Origin: Thiomicrorhabdus lithotrophica
Lineage (GTDB): Bacteria; Pseudomonadota; Gammaproteobacteria; Thiomicrospirales; Thiomicrospiraceae
Direction: 5' to 3'
NCBI RefSeq assembly: GCF_029201445.1
Contig: NZ_CP102381.1
Span: 868,001-932,000, forward strand
DNA: 64,000 nucleotides
The notes below the pieces were generated by a model that did no database searches, was not told the DNA's origin, and saw nothing but the letters and a program-made list of their open reading frames with translations. Of this stretch, positions 1-9,961 are shown one piece after another. Position 1 is the stretch's first letter. Each line of letters starts with the position of its first letter. The position numbers and the translations under genes are program-made.

Positions 1-1
1 T

Positions 2-1780
2 ACTGGTTTAGGCGAATTGGGTATTGAAATTGGTAACAAAGTGTATTTTGATACGCTGACTATTTCAGTACCAGGTAAAGCACAAGAGATTCATTCTCTA
101 GCGGTAAATCAGGGATACAACTTAAGACCGATTGATGCCGACCATATTGGTGTTTCATTTGATGAGTCCACCACCGTTTCAGACCTGGAAACATTATGGA
201 AAATTTTTGGCGGTGAAGAGGCAGATAAACTTAATGCCGATGCATTAGTTCAACAGCAGGGCGAGGTTATTCAAGGCGAATTAGCGCGTACCTCTGGCTT
301 CTTAACTCACCCTGTATTTCATGAACACCGCTCCGAAACAGAAATGATGCGTTATATGCGCCATTTGGCCGATAAAGATTTAGCTTTAGATCGTGCAATG
401 ATTCCGTTGGGTTCTTGCACTATGAAATTAAATGCTACGGCTGAATTAATGCCGGTATCTTGGCCAGAGTTTGCCAATATTCATCCGTTTGTGCCACTTG
501 ATCAAGCTCAGGGTTATCAGCAAATGGTAACCGAATTAGAAAAAATGCTCTGCGAAACCACAGGTTATGATGCGGTTTCATTGCAACCTAATTCAGGTGC
601 CCAAGGTGAATATGCCGGCCTGCTAGCAATACGTGCTTACCATAAAAGTCGAAATGAAGCGCATCGAGACGTTTGTTTAATTCCCGCCTCGGCACATGGA
701 ACGAACCCTGCATCAGCACAGATGGTGGGTATGAAAGTAGTCGTAGTGAAAACCAACGCTAAAGGTGAAATTGACTTAGATGATTTGCAATCAAAGTTAG
801 AAAAGCATTCAGTCAACCTAGCGGCAATCATGATTACTTATCCCTCTACTCACGGTGTATTTGAGCAAAATGTTAAAACGGTATGTGATTTAGTTCATCA
901 GCACGGTGGTCAAGTGTATATCGATGGGGCTAACATGAATGCGATGGTTGGTGTAGCAGCGCCTGGCCATTTTGGGGGTGATGTCTCTCACTTAAACTTA
1001 CATAAAACCTTTGCTATTCCGCATGGCGGTGGTGGCCCGGGTGTTGGGCCAATTGGCGTAGGTAAGCATTTAGCGCCATTTTTGCCTGGTTATGCGGTTG
1101 TAAACGCAGAAAACGAACCTAAACAGGTTGGTGCGGTGTCAGCCGCTCCATGGGGAAGTGCTGGGGTCTTGCCGATTAGTTGGAGTTACATCGCAATGAT
1201 GGGACGTGATGGCTTAATTGAAGCTACGGCAACCGCTATTTTAAACGCCAATTATATTGCGCAACGTTTAGCACCACACTATCCGATTCTCTATAGCGAT
1301 GATAATGGCCTGGTGGCGCATGAGTGTATTATTGATTTACGCCCGATTAAAGAAGAGTCAGGTATTTCAGTAGATGATATTGCCAAACGTTTAATTGATT
1401 ATGGTTTTCATGCACCAACCATGTCTTTTCCTGTGGCTGGGACGCTCATGATTGAGCCAACCGAATCAGAATCCAAGGTGGAATTAGATCGTTTCTGTGA
1501 TGCAATGTTAGCCATTAAAGAGGAAATTAACGATGTCATGAATGGCGCGTTGGATGAAAATGATAACCCTCTAAAAAATGCACCTCATACTGCTGACTCT
1601 GTTATGGCCAGCGACTGGCCTCATGGTTATTCAAGAGAGTTAGCGGCATACCCCGTTGATAGTCTGCGTGATGTGAAATACTGGTGCCCGGTTGGTCGTG
1701 TTGACAATGTTTACGGAGACCGTAATCTAGTTTGTTCTTGTCCTCCGTTAAGTGATTACAGTGAAGAGGGAGAAGCGTAA
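2..1780 (+). CDS. gcvP: Glycine dehydrogenase (decarboxylating), P-protein, C-terminal part (left-truncated by window edge)
   Basis: PLP-dependent decarboxylase of the glycine cleavage system, which takes CO2 from glycine and passes the aminomethyl group to the lipoyl H-protein. The reading frame is open from the first bases of the window, so the gene starts further left; the first possible TTG at 17 is internal. Visible family motifs are [10 protein letters not shown], the run [13 protein letters not shown] and the PLP-lysine motif [16 protein letters not shown], with the lysine codon at 1004-1006. The C-terminus is complete. The stop overlaps the ATG of the next gene (TAATG), indicating translational coupling to an ACT-domain regulator. 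About 590 residues are visible. This fits the C-terminal 60% of a full-length (about 950 aa) P-protein; a split-type subunit 2 cannot be excluded without the upstream sequence. Confidence 0.93.
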   Translation, partial: TGLGELGIEIGNKVYFDTLTISVPGKAQEIHSLAVNQGYNLRPIDADHIGVSFDESTTVSDLETLWKIFGGEEADKLNADALVQQQGEVIQGELARTSGFLTHPVFHEHRSETEMMRYMRHLADKDLALDRAMIPLGSCTMKLNATAELMPVSWPEFANIHPFVPLDQAQGYQQMVTELEKMLCETTGYDAVSLQPNSGAQGEYAGLLAIRAYHKSRNEAHRDVCLIPASAHGTNPASAQMVGMKVVVVKTNAKGEIDLDDLQSKLEKHSVNLAAIMITYPSTHGVFEQNVKTVCDLVHQHGGQVYIDGANMNAMVGVAAPGHFGGDVSHLNLHKTFAIPHGGGGPGVGPIGVGKHLAPFLPGYAVVNAENEPKQVGAVSAAPWGSAGVLPISWSYIAMMGRDGLIEATATAILNANYIAQRLAPHYPILYSDDNGLVAHECIIDLRPIKEESGISVDDIAKRLIDYGFHAPTMSFPVAGTLMIEPTESESKVELDRFCDAMLAIKEEINDVMNGALDENDNPLKNAPHTADSVMASDWPHGYSRELAAYPVDSLRDVKYWCPVGRVDNVYGDRNLVCSCPPLSDYSEEGEA

Positions 1781-2307
1781 TGAAAAAGTCTATTGTGATA
1801 AGCGTATTAGGCAATGACTCACCAGGCCTGGTTGAATCGCTTTCTAAAATCATTGTGGCACATGAGGGTGAATGGATAGAGAGCCGAATGGCGAGTCTTG
1901 CAGGTAAATTTGCAGGAATCTTAAGAATAGATTTACCTGCTACCAAAGTCAGAAGTTTTCAAATTGCATTACAAAATGCCGAGAATTTAGGTCTCAGTGT
2001 GATTTTTGAAGAGAGTGTTTCTTCTCAGCGTACTCCAGTAGAAAATCAGTTTGAAATAGAGCTTATTGGACAAGACCAACCGGGCATTGTGCATAGAATA
2101 TCTTCTGCACTTGCGCAAATGCACGCTAATGTTGATGAGCTTCATACAGAGGTGATTGAAGCCTCTATGTCTGGCGAGAGTCTTTTCAAAGCCAATATAA
2201 AATTGCATATCGCTAGTGATGTGAAATCCAGTGAGATAAGAGAACTATTAGAAGATCTCGCGAATGAGTTAATTGTCGATATTGAACTACTTGAAGCAGA
2301 TGCATAA
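1780..2307 (+). CDS. gcvR: GcvR-like ACT-domain regulator of glycine cleavage
   Basis: A 175-residue protein made of two ACT-like halves: residues about 3-75, starting with SIVISVLGNDSPGLVESLSK, and about 90-165, with IELIGQDQPGIVHRISSALA. The duplicated D-x-PG-[LI]-V motif is the usual amino-acid-binding turn of ACT domains. This architecture and size match GcvR, which in enterics antagonises the activator GcvA to repress the gcv genes. Its ATG overlaps the gcvP stop, which supports a link to glycine metabolism. The first PGLV is encoded by an exact copy of the dispersed ACCAGGCCTGGT palindrome (1821-1832). No DNA-binding domain is visible, so action by protein contact or ligand sensing is inferred. 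Confidence 0.75.
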   Translation: MKKSIVISVLGNDSPGLVESLSKIIVAHEGEWIESRMASLAGKFAGILRIDLPATKVRSFQIALQNAENLGLSVIFEESVSSQRTPVENQFEIELIGQDQPGIVHRISSALAQMHANVDELHTEVIEASMSGESLFKANIKLHIASDVKSSEIRELLEDLANELIVDIELLEADA

Positions 2308-2394
2308 TACGCTCTAATAAGTGTTAGAATATCCCGCAAATTTTGTAGGTTGTAAAGACCTTTTCATCGAATGAATACTGAATAATCCAAATAG

Positions 2395-3690
<1,296 letters not shown>

Positions 3691-3719
3691 TTTATTTAAA
3701 TTCAGATATAGCTACCTTT

Positions 3720-3747
3720 AAAAGCGACCAGGCCTGGTCGCTTTTTT
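3720..3747 (+). terminator. Rho-independent terminator of serS built on the dispersed palindrome
   Basis: A 26-base palindrome without a loop (3720-3745) with GCGACCAGG / CCTGGTCGC at its core, followed by a T run. Its centre is an exact ACCAGGCCTGGT copy at 3727-3738, so the iterated motif supplies the terminator stem. It lies between convergent serS and the MGMT-family gene and, being flanked by A and T runs, could work both ways. Confidence 0.85.
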
Positions 3748-3792
3748 TATGCCTAAATTTTACGAAAATAACTGCGTCTTGGTTATAAATGG

Positions 3793-4125
3793 TTAATCAA
3801 TAAAATCAAAAAATACATGATCAAAATCTATAATTTTGCCATCTTGGATAACAATACCTTCTTTGGTAAGCAATTCTATTTTATGATTTGAACCAAAAGC
3901 ATAACCTCCAAGACGTCCATCTGAATTGACAACACGATGGCAGGGGACGCTAACAGGATTAGGATTTTGGTTCATCGCATTACCTACGGCTTGATAAGCT
4001 TTACAGTTTAATGCCTGGGCAATCGCTTTATAGCTAGTGACACGGCCTTTAGGAATTTTAAGTAGTAATTCATAGCACAGCTCGTTAAACGTTAAGTTAT
4101 TGTTTTGTTTAGAATTGGAACGCAT
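3793..4125 (-). CDS. Small MGMT-family protein (methylated-DNA cysteine methyltransferase domain only)
   Basis: A 110-residue protein that corresponds only to the C-terminal active-site domain of O6-alkylguanine-DNA alkyltransferases. The wHTH region runs from NELCYELLLKIPKGRVTSYKAIAQAL. The acceptor motif is PCHRVV, so the reactive cysteine is kept. Alkyltransferase-like (ATL/YbaZ) proteins of the same length usually replace this Cys, so this is the active-site form in an ATL-sized protein. It could be a minimal alkyltransferase or an ATL relative. The gene is monocistronic, and a near-copy of the palindrome (4133-4141) sits just upstream of its start. Confidence 0.85.
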   Translation of the reverse strand: MRSNSKQNNNLTFNELCYELLLKIPKGRVTSYKAIAQALNCKAYQAVGNAMNQNPNPVSVPCHRVVNSDGRLGGYAFGSNHKIELLTKEGIVIQDGKIIDFDHVFFDFID

Positions 4126-4182
4126 CGATTTGACCAGGCCTGATTAATTACATAAATTTTACATAAAAAAGCCCAAAACGTC

Positions 4183-4210
4183 TTGCAATAATCTCTGAGA
4201 ACTCTATAAT
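4183..4210 (+). promoter_or_regulatory. Promoter of tRNA-Ser(UGA)
   Basis: TTGCAA (4183-4188), a 16-base spacer and a perfect TATAAT (4205-4210), followed 17 bases later by the mature tRNA 5' end. This is a typical strong sigma-70 stable-RNA promoter. Confidence 0.75.
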
Positions 4211-4227
4211 ACGCAACATCAAAACAA

Positions 4228-4318
4228 GGTGGACTGGCTGAGTGGTTGAAGGCGGCAGTCTTGAAAACTGTTGAGGGTTTGTAGCCCTCCTGGGGTTCGA
4301 ATCCCTAGTCCATCACCA
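4228..4318 (+). tRNA. tRNA-Ser(UGA)
   Basis: A 91-nt class II tRNA with encoded CCA. The acceptor stem GGTGGAC pairs with GTCCATC. The anticodon loop CTTGAAA gives anticodon TGA (codon UCA). A long variable arm (TTGAGGGTTTGTAGCCCTCC) is present, and the T-arm is GGTTCGAATCC. The discriminator reads A rather than the usual G of tRNA-Ser. Its 3' end and terminator are imperfectly repeated at 12962-13023, marking it as the likely attachment site of the island that follows. Confidence 0.93.
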
Positions 4319-4329
4319 TATTTTGAAAA

Positions 4330-4364
4330 CCCCGCATAATCATTAGATTACGCGGGGTTTTTTT
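4330..4364 (+). terminator. Terminator of tRNA-Ser
   Basis: CCCCGCATAAT and ATTACGCGGGG form a stem with one mismatch, followed by seven T. A diverged copy lies at about 12984-13018, at the far end of the restriction island. Confidence 0.85.
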
Positions 4365-4595
4365 ATGTCCCAAATAAAGTTACAACCAAGTCACAACCAA
4401 ACCCAATACCATTGAATTTACGGTCAAAATGCTTAGCTTGATTGCTGAATTAATGGCGAGTGTATGGTTAAGTTTATCGTTGAGTTTGCGGTCAAGTTTG
4501 TACTTAAGTAAATTGTCTAGTTTATTGGGCTTCCATAACGCCTTGTGTGATAGTATCATCCTTAAATTACCGCTAATTTAAAGATAAAAGCACTC
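4365..4595. other. Non-coding start of the restriction island, no recognised element
   Basis: This AT-rich stretch between the tRNA-Ser terminator and hsdM holds no plausible gene, integrase remnant or tRNA. It contains several short repeats of a 'gttaagtt/gtcaagttt' type (about 4465-4520). I see no convincing function. The hsdM promoter should lie here, but no clear -35/-10 pair stands out. Confidence 0.4.
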
Positions 4596-6164
4596 ATGTC
4601 AGAAGAAGAAAAAAAGCTACTCGAACAACAGTTATGGAATATCGCTAACGCTTTGCGTGGCAAGATGGATGCCGATGAATTTAGAGATTACATTCTCGGC
4701 TTTATTTTCTATAAATACCTATCCGAAAAACTGTGCCTATACGCCAATACCTTAGAAGACAATTTTGATTACGCTAGTGTTGATGAAACCACCGAAGAAG
4801 GCGCTGAAATTGTGGCGGCAGTGGCGGAAGAAGCCATTGAAAAACTCGGTTACACTCTAAAGCCTTCTGAGCTATTCTCAGCGGTGGCCAAAAAAGGCTC
4901 GGCCATTGAAGGCGAATCGACCGATAACTTCATTTTGGGTGAGCTGCAAACCATCCTTAATAACATCGAACAATCTACCATGGGCACCGAGTCAGAAGAT
5001 GACTTTAATAAACTATTTGAAGACCTTGATCTTAACTCCAGTAAGCTCGGTAAAACCGAAAAGCAAAAGAACGAGTTAGTGTCTAAAGTGCTATCGCATT
5101 TAGATAAGGTCGATTTTCAGTTAGAAAACGCCAATGCCGATGTATTAGGTGACTCTTACGAATATATGATTGCTCAGTTTGCCTCGGGTGCCGGTAAAAA
5201 AGCGGGTGAGTTCTATACACCGCAAACCGTCTCTTCCATTCTGGCAAAAATCGTGACCGATGATAAAAGCTATTTAAAATCCGTGTACGATCCAACCTGT
5301 GGGTCTGGTTCGCTATTGTTGCGTGTGGCTAAAGAGGTGAAAGAAGTAGGGTATTTTTATGGCCAAGAGCTTAACCGCACCACCTACAACTTGGCACGAA
5401 TGAACATGATTCTGCATGATGTGAACTACAAACAGTTCGACATCAAGCAAGACGATACCTTAGAGCATCCACAGCATACTGACATGCAGTTTGAAGCGAT
5501 TGTGGCTAATCCGCCATTCTCCGCTCACTGGTCAGCCAATCAACTGTTTATGAGTGATGACCGTTTCTCGCAATACGGCAAACTCGCACCCAAAACCAAA
5601 GCCGATTTTGCCTTTGTACAACACATGATTCACCACCTGGCCGATAACGGCACTATGGCGGTGGTTTTACCGCATGGCGTATTATTCCGTGGTGCGGCAG
5701 AAGGCCATATTCGCCAATACCTCATTGAAGACCGCAACTATCTGGATGCGGTGATTGGCTTACCCGCCAATATCTTCTATGGCACCAGTATTCCCACCTG
5801 TATTTTGGTGTTCAAAAAATGCCGAACCAATCCTGATGACATACTGTTTATTGATGCCTCTAATGACTTTGAGAAAAACAAAAATCAAAACGCCCTAACG
5901 CCTGAGCACATTCAAAAGATGGTTAGCACCTATCACAATCGTGAAACGATTGATAAATACAGCTACGTAGCAGGCCTGGCAGAAGTTAAAGAAAACGACT
6001 ACAACCTCAATATCCCAAGATACGTGGATACTTTTGAGGAAGAAGAACCGATTGATTTAACGGCCGTGACGCAACAAATTAGAGTGTTGGATGCGGATAT
6101 GAAACAGACCGATGCGGTGATTGCGGACTTCTGCAAACAGTTGGGTATTGAGGCGCCGTTTTAA
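4596..6164 (+). CDS. hsdM: Type I restriction-modification system, N6-adenine methyltransferase subunit HsdM
   Basis: Modification subunit of a type I R-M complex; with HsdS it methylates adenines in a bipartite target. The 522-aa protein has the HsdM N-terminal helical domain (residues 8-150: LWNIANALRGKMDADEF, then YILGFIFYKYLSEK). The methyltransferase domain contains GEFYTPQTVSSILAKI, the SAM motif DPTCGSGSLLLR and catalytic NPPF (ANPPFSAHW). Its stop overlaps the hsdS ATG (TAATG). It is the first gene after tRNA-Ser and leads the island. The palindrome near-copy at 5971-5979 encodes AGLAE. Confidence 0.97.
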   Translation: MSEEEKKLLEQQLWNIANALRGKMDADEFRDYILGFIFYKYLSEKLCLYANTLEDNFDYASVDETTEEGAEIVAAVAEEAIEKLGYTLKPSELFSAVAKKGSAIEGESTDNFILGELQTILNNIEQSTMGTESEDDFNKLFEDLDLNSSKLGKTEKQKNELVSKVLSHLDKVDFQLENANADVLGDSYEYMIAQFASGAGKKAGEFYTPQTVSSILAKIVTDDKSYLKSVYDPTCGSGSLLLRVAKEVKEVGYFYGQELNRTTYNLARMNMILHDVNYKQFDIKQDDTLEHPQHTDMQFEAIVANPPFSAHWSANQLFMSDDRFSQYGKLAPKTKADFAFVQHMIHHLADNGTMAVVLPHGVLFRGAAEGHIRQYLIEDRNYLDAVIGLPANIFYGTSIPTCILVFKKCRTNPDDILFIDASNDFEKNKNQNALTPEHIQKMVSTYHNRETIDKYSYVAGLAEVKENDYNLNIPRYVDTFEEEEPIDLTAVTQQIRVLDADMKQTDAVIADFCKQLGIEAPF

Positions 6165-7432
6165 TGAATACGATTGTTGAACCACGAAGTCACGAAGGCA
6201 AGAAGAGTTTAGAGCCTGAGATGAGATTTATTGAATATGATAAATCATGGAATAACATTACTTTAGGTAAAGCTTTCACATTCTTAAATGGTTATGCATT
6301 TTCTAGTTTGGATTCAGTTAAAAACGGTGTGCGCTGGGTAAAAATTGCCGATGTTGGTATTCAAGAAATGAAAGAAAACTCAGTTTCGTTTTTACCATTG
6401 GAATTAAAAGAAAAACATGAAAAATTTGTTCTCAAAACAAATGATTATGTAATCGCTTTAACTCGGCCAATTCTTAATGGAAAGCTTAAGATTGCTAGGA
6501 TTAATGAGGCCTACAATGGAGCCTTACTTAATCAAAGGGTCGGTAAGCTCGAAACAAATCAGAATCAATCCTTCATTTATTATTTACTTCAGAACTCGTG
6601 GTTAATAGATAGGATAGAAAAGAATATTTTTGGTAATGAGCCACCAAATTTATCAATCAATCAAATTTCAGGTCTAAGTGTAAAGATTCCTGAGTTATCA
6701 GAACAACAAAAAATCGCTGATTTTTTAAGTTCGGTCGATAAAAAAATCGAACAGCTCACCGAAAAACACAGCCTACTCACCGAATACAAAAAAGGCGTCA
6801 TGCAACAAATCTTCACCCAACAAATCCGCTTCAAAGACAATCAAGGCAATGACTATCCTCAGTGGGAGGAGTCTAACATTGGTGCTATCTGCTCATTCTT
6901 AAAAGATGGAACTCACGGTACTCATCAGGACGAAGAAGGAAGTAAGTTCTTTCTTCTAAGTGCAAAAAACCTTAAAAATGGGAGGCTATCAACGACAGAT
7001 AATGAACGAAGAATTTCTGAGAACGAATTCCATAAAATTTATCAAAACTATAACCTTCAAAAAGGTGATGTTCTTTTGTCAGTAGTGGGAACGATTGGTG
7101 AGGTTCTTCTTTGGGAAGGTCACCCAAATATAGCATTTCAAAGAAGCGTTGCATTTTTTCGTTTTAAAAATCAGGTTCCAAGCTTCATGGTTCAGCTATT
7201 TCAGAATACTGACTTTCAACGTGAACTTAAAAGACGACAAGTTGTCTCTGCTCAGCCTGGAATATATTTAGGTGATTTATCAAAGATAATTCTTAGATTA
7301 CCTTCAGAAAATGAACAACAAAAAATCGCCAATTTCCTAACCGAAATCGACCAAAAAATTGACCAGGCCTGGTCAATCTTAGAACAAACCAAAGCCTTCA
7401 AAAAAGGTTTATTACAGAAGATGTTTGTGTAA
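6164..7432 (+). CDS. hsdS: Type I restriction-modification system, specificity subunit HsdS
   Basis: DNA-recognition subunit of 422 aa with the usual duplicated layout. TRD1 is at about residues 25-180 and a first conserved helix (SEQQKIADFLSSVDKKIEQL...) at about 181-225. TRD2 is at about 230-385, and a second conserved helix (NEQQKIANFLTEIDQKIDQ...) closes the protein. The two helices are also similar at the DNA level (from about 6703 and 7315), which is where domain-shuffling recombination occurs in this family. The second helix contains an exact palindrome copy (7362-7373) encoding DQAW. The target sequence cannot be predicted from the TRDs by eye. Confidence 0.95.
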   Translation: MNTIVEPRSHEGKKSLEPEMRFIEYDKSWNNITLGKAFTFLNGYAFSSLDSVKNGVRWVKIADVGIQEMKENSVSFLPLELKEKHEKFVLKTNDYVIALTRPILNGKLKIARINEAYNGALLNQRVGKLETNQNQSFIYYLLQNSWLIDRIEKNIFGNEPPNLSINQISGLSVKIPELSEQQKIADFLSSVDKKIEQLTEKHSLLTEYKKGVMQQIFTQQIRFKDNQGNDYPQWEESNIGAICSFLKDGTHGTHQDEEGSKFFLLSAKNLKNGRLSTTDNERRISENEFHKIYQNYNLQKGDVLLSVVGTIGEVLLWEGHPNIAFQRSVAFFRFKNQVPSFMVQLFQNTDFQRELKRRQVVSAQPGIYLGDLSKIILRLPSENEQQKIANFLTEIDQKIDQAWSILEQTKAFKKGLLQKMFV

Positions 7433-7448
7433 ATAGGAAGATATTTCG

Positions 7449-8381
7449 TTGAAAACTTATAATAAAGTAGCTATTTGGACAGTATTAATTTTATCACTGA
7501 TTCTTTTTACGATTTTTTTCTGGCATTTAGATTTTAGCCTCTATGCAGAAAATCTATTTGGTTTCAATGAATGGCAAATTACAAATTCGATCCAGCCAGG
7601 GTTGGATATAGCTACATCAGTTTCGGTAATTGTTGCGGTCATCATTTTTGTGGTTTCGATTTCTTATGAAAAGAGTAGAGAGCGTTTAGCTCAGAAGAAC
7701 CAATTTAAAATTGAAATATTGAAGCAGGCATTAAATCGGTTTTATGAATTAGAAAAACGAACTACCCATTCTCTAAAAAAGGTAGAAAATAAATTATTCA
7801 ATTATCAAGTACAAATTCAGATGATTGGGCATCATTTATACTTGTATCTATATGAAAAAGACGAAGTAATCAGAAAGCATGCTTTAGAAAGTATGAAAGT
7901 AGAAAATACTATAAATGAAGTATTGAATGTATATGTAAAAAAAGCATCTGAAGATCTCGTTTTGTATGATTATGCTAGTTTAGCAAGTATGAATATTGCT
8001 GATGAATTGAGAAAAATTCATGAAGATGTTGAAGTGTTTGAACAAGAAATTAAGATAGACCCTTTTATTCAGTGGGTTTTGGGAGCTGATAAGTTTTTAA
8101 CTTTGATAAGCGGTTTAAATAATTTTCTTTATGAATATGAATCTGATTTTGATGGCCCTGGTCATTATCCTAAGTGGCACATAAGAGGAGCTATTACTGA
8201 TCTAGATATGTATCGTTCTATGAGTAATAATTTTAATAATGACTATGACCTAAAAGTTTCTATGCTCAATGATTATCTAGAAGATAGTCAAGATGTACTT
8301 AAGTTATATTTAGATGGTCTTAAAGAGCTTAATATCTGTAAACAAGTCCTAATAAACGAAGTTAAACTGTTGCTTGATTAA
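7449..8381 (+). CDS. Unrecognised membrane/coiled-coil protein inside the type I R-M locus
   Basis: A 310-aa protein that I cannot assign to a family. It begins with TTG (AGGA about 10 bases upstream; no better ATG). It has two N-terminal membrane segments, residues about 8-27 and 53-73. A long, charged, mostly helical cytoplasmic region follows (SYEKSRERLAQKNQFKIEIL..., residues 73-310) with likely coiled coil around 75-135. No catalytic motif is seen. It lies 16 bases after hsdS in the same direction and before fic and hsdR. It looks like an accessory, possibly defence-related, island gene. Codon use is AT-richer than in hsdM/hsdR, hinting at a separate origin. Confidence 0.7.
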   Translation: MKTYNKVAIWTVLILSLILFTIFFWHLDFSLYAENLFGFNEWQITNSIQPGLDIATSVSVIVAVIIFVVSISYEKSRERLAQKNQFKIEILKQALNRFYELEKRTTHSLKKVENKLFNYQVQIQMIGHHLYLYLYEKDEVIRKHALESMKVENTINEVLNVYVKKASEDLVLYDYASLASMNIADELRKIHEDVEVFEQEIKIDPFIQWVLGADKFLTLISGLNNFLYEYESDFDGPGHYPKWHIRGAITDLDMYRSMSNNFNNDYDLKVSMLNDYLEDSQDVLKLYLDGLKELNICKQVLINEVKLLLD

Positions 8382-8386
8382 AAACG

Positions 8387-8430
8387 AAATAATTGGGGTC
8401 AGAGGAAATAATTGGGGTCAGAGTAAAATT
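8387..8430. repeat. Tandem REP-like sequence (two copies of an 18-mer)
   Basis: AAATAATTGGGGTCAGAG occurs at 8387-8404 and again at 8406-8423, the second continuing into TAAAATT. From memory, ATTGGGGTCAGAGTAAAATT is a widespread repeat near REP-associated (Y1/IS200-like) transposases in gammaproteobacteria. No such transposase gene is present here. Confidence 0.6.
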
Positions 8431-8456
8431 AAATAGACTTAATTTAATACGAATTT

Positions 8457-8468
8457 ACCAGGCCTGGT
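8457..8468. repeat. Dispersed palindrome ACCAGGCCTGGT, intergenic copy
   Basis: Exact copy inside the longer palindrome TTACCAGGCCTGGTAA, in the gap between the membrane gene and fic. No T run follows, so it is unlikely to be a terminator here. Confidence 0.9.
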
Positions 8469-8675
8469 AAGTTAGAATTTTTCTTGCGTTGTGCGTGGCT
8501 ACGAACCTTAGTTAGGGTACCTCTAAGGGTAAAGGCTTATTATGTGTTTATAGCGAAATGTCGTTATGACAAAACCGACACAATAGAATAATTTTAGTGG
8601 ACATTTTTGTAGACAAGAAATATAGTTAATTTTTTATAACTATTTGAATAGTTAATAGATTTTATACTTTACAGG

Positions 8676-9884
8676 TTGGACATTTTTTTGGACATTTTCT
8701 TGGACGATAATCTAACAAAGCGAATTGAGACGATTCGTTCAGGCGTTTTTAAATATCAGCTTGGGTTGAGTAAAGAGGCGTTAGCTTTGTTATTGCAAAG
8801 AGTGGTAGATGCTCAGGAACGTTTTCGCTCGTCGCCTCTTGCGCCTGTGGCCAATGAACTTGAAAAAGAAGTGGTGGTGAGCTCGGTATTTGGAACCAAT
8901 ACCATAGAAGGTGGTGAGCTTTCTGAACAGGAAACCGAAGAGGCTTTATCTTTAAGTCCTAAGCAAGTTCAAAACATTCAGCAAAAACGGGCTGTAAATA
9001 TTAGAAATGCTTACGATTATATTCGTGAAGTATCTGTACAAAAAAATTGGCAACCTTCTTTAGAAGATGTATTGCAGATACATAAGTTGGTTTATGACGG
9101 CTTAGAGTCGAGTAATGAACAAAATCATGAACAGTGCGATGAACAGAATGTACCTGGTGTATTAAGGGATAATCCAGACGGTATTGTGACACGAGTGGGA
9201 AATGCAGAGCATGGCGGTGTGTATAAGCCCCCTCAATTAGGAACAGACATTAAGTTACTGCTTGAGTCTTTGATTGCATGGCAGGCCGAACTGGCAGATA
9301 AAGGCATACCCGCTCTGATTCGTGCGCCTCTGTTTCATCTGTATTTTGAGTTGATTCACCCTTTTTGGGATGGTAACGGCAGGGTTGGCCGCGTTTTGGA
9401 AGCAGGCATTCTTTACTCTGAAGGGTTTCGTTATGCTCCGTTTGCTCAAGCAAATTATTATTTAAGCCATATTCACCAGTATTTTGCGCTGTTTAATCGT
9501 TCAAGAAAAGCGGCAGATAAAAAGAAAGATTTTCCGAATAACGCGTTTGTTGAATTCTTTTTAGAAGGGATGCTGGAAACCATTAACCATTTACATAACC
9601 GTGTAAATCGACTGATTCATATTGTTTTATATGAAGCGAGCTTAAAACGGCTGCATGATGATAAAGGCATTAATGACCGCCAGTATGCCATTGTCAATGT
9701 GGTTTTACACAATGGTTCAGGCATGGCGTTAAATCATTTAAAAAAAGCGCCTTGGTATTTGGCCTTGTATTCCAAATTAACCGATAAAACAAAATCTAGA
9801 GACTTGTCTAAATTAAAAGAGCTGAAACTGATAGTGGTAGATGAGAATGGGCATTTGGCGCCTGGATTTGTTGAAGATTTTTAA
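8676..9884 (+). CDS. Fic-family adenylyltransferase (AMPylase)
   Basis: A Fic-domain protein that would transfer AMP (or another nucleotide part) to a protein hydroxyl. It has the full active-site motif HPFWDGNGRVGR at about residue 227 of the longest frame. Upstream is an inhibitory-helix motif of the (S/T)xxxE(G/N) type, TNTIEG, at about residue 75, as in class II Fic enzymes. The C-terminal third looks like a winged-helix region. The start is uncertain: three TTG codons (8676, 8688, 8700) sit in a tandem TTGGACATTTT repeat and no ATG is available. It lies between the membrane gene and hsdR. Fic genes are known as frequent passengers in type I R-M loci. Confidence 0.9.
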   Translation: MDIFLDIFLDDNLTKRIETIRSGVFKYQLGLSKEALALLLQRVVDAQERFRSSPLAPVANELEKEVVVSSVFGTNTIEGGELSEQETEEALSLSPKQVQNIQQKRAVNIRNAYDYIREVSVQKNWQPSLEDVLQIHKLVYDGLESSNEQNHEQCDEQNVPGVLRDNPDGIVTRVGNAEHGGVYKPPQLGTDIKLLLESLIAWQAELADKGIPALIRAPLFHLYFELIHPFWDGNGRVGRVLEAGILYSEGFRYAPFAQANYYLSHIHQYFALFNRSRKAADKKKDFPNNAFVEFFLEGMLETINHLHNRVNRLIHIVLYEASLKRLHDDKGINDRQYAIVNVVLHNGSGMALNHLKKAPWYLALYSKLTDKTKSRDLSKLKELKLIVVDENGHLAPGFVEDF

Positions 9885-9903
9885 TGAATAGCGCCTAATA
9901 GTT

Positions 9904-9915
9904 ACCAGGCCTGGT
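9904..9915. repeat. Dispersed palindrome ACCAGGCCTGGT, intergenic copy
   Basis: Exact copy within TACCAGGCCTGGTA in the 77-base gap between fic and hsdR. Confidence 0.9.
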
Positions 9916-9961
9916 AGGTTTGTTTGGTAAAGAGGTTTTTGAATGTATTTAAAAGTGATAT

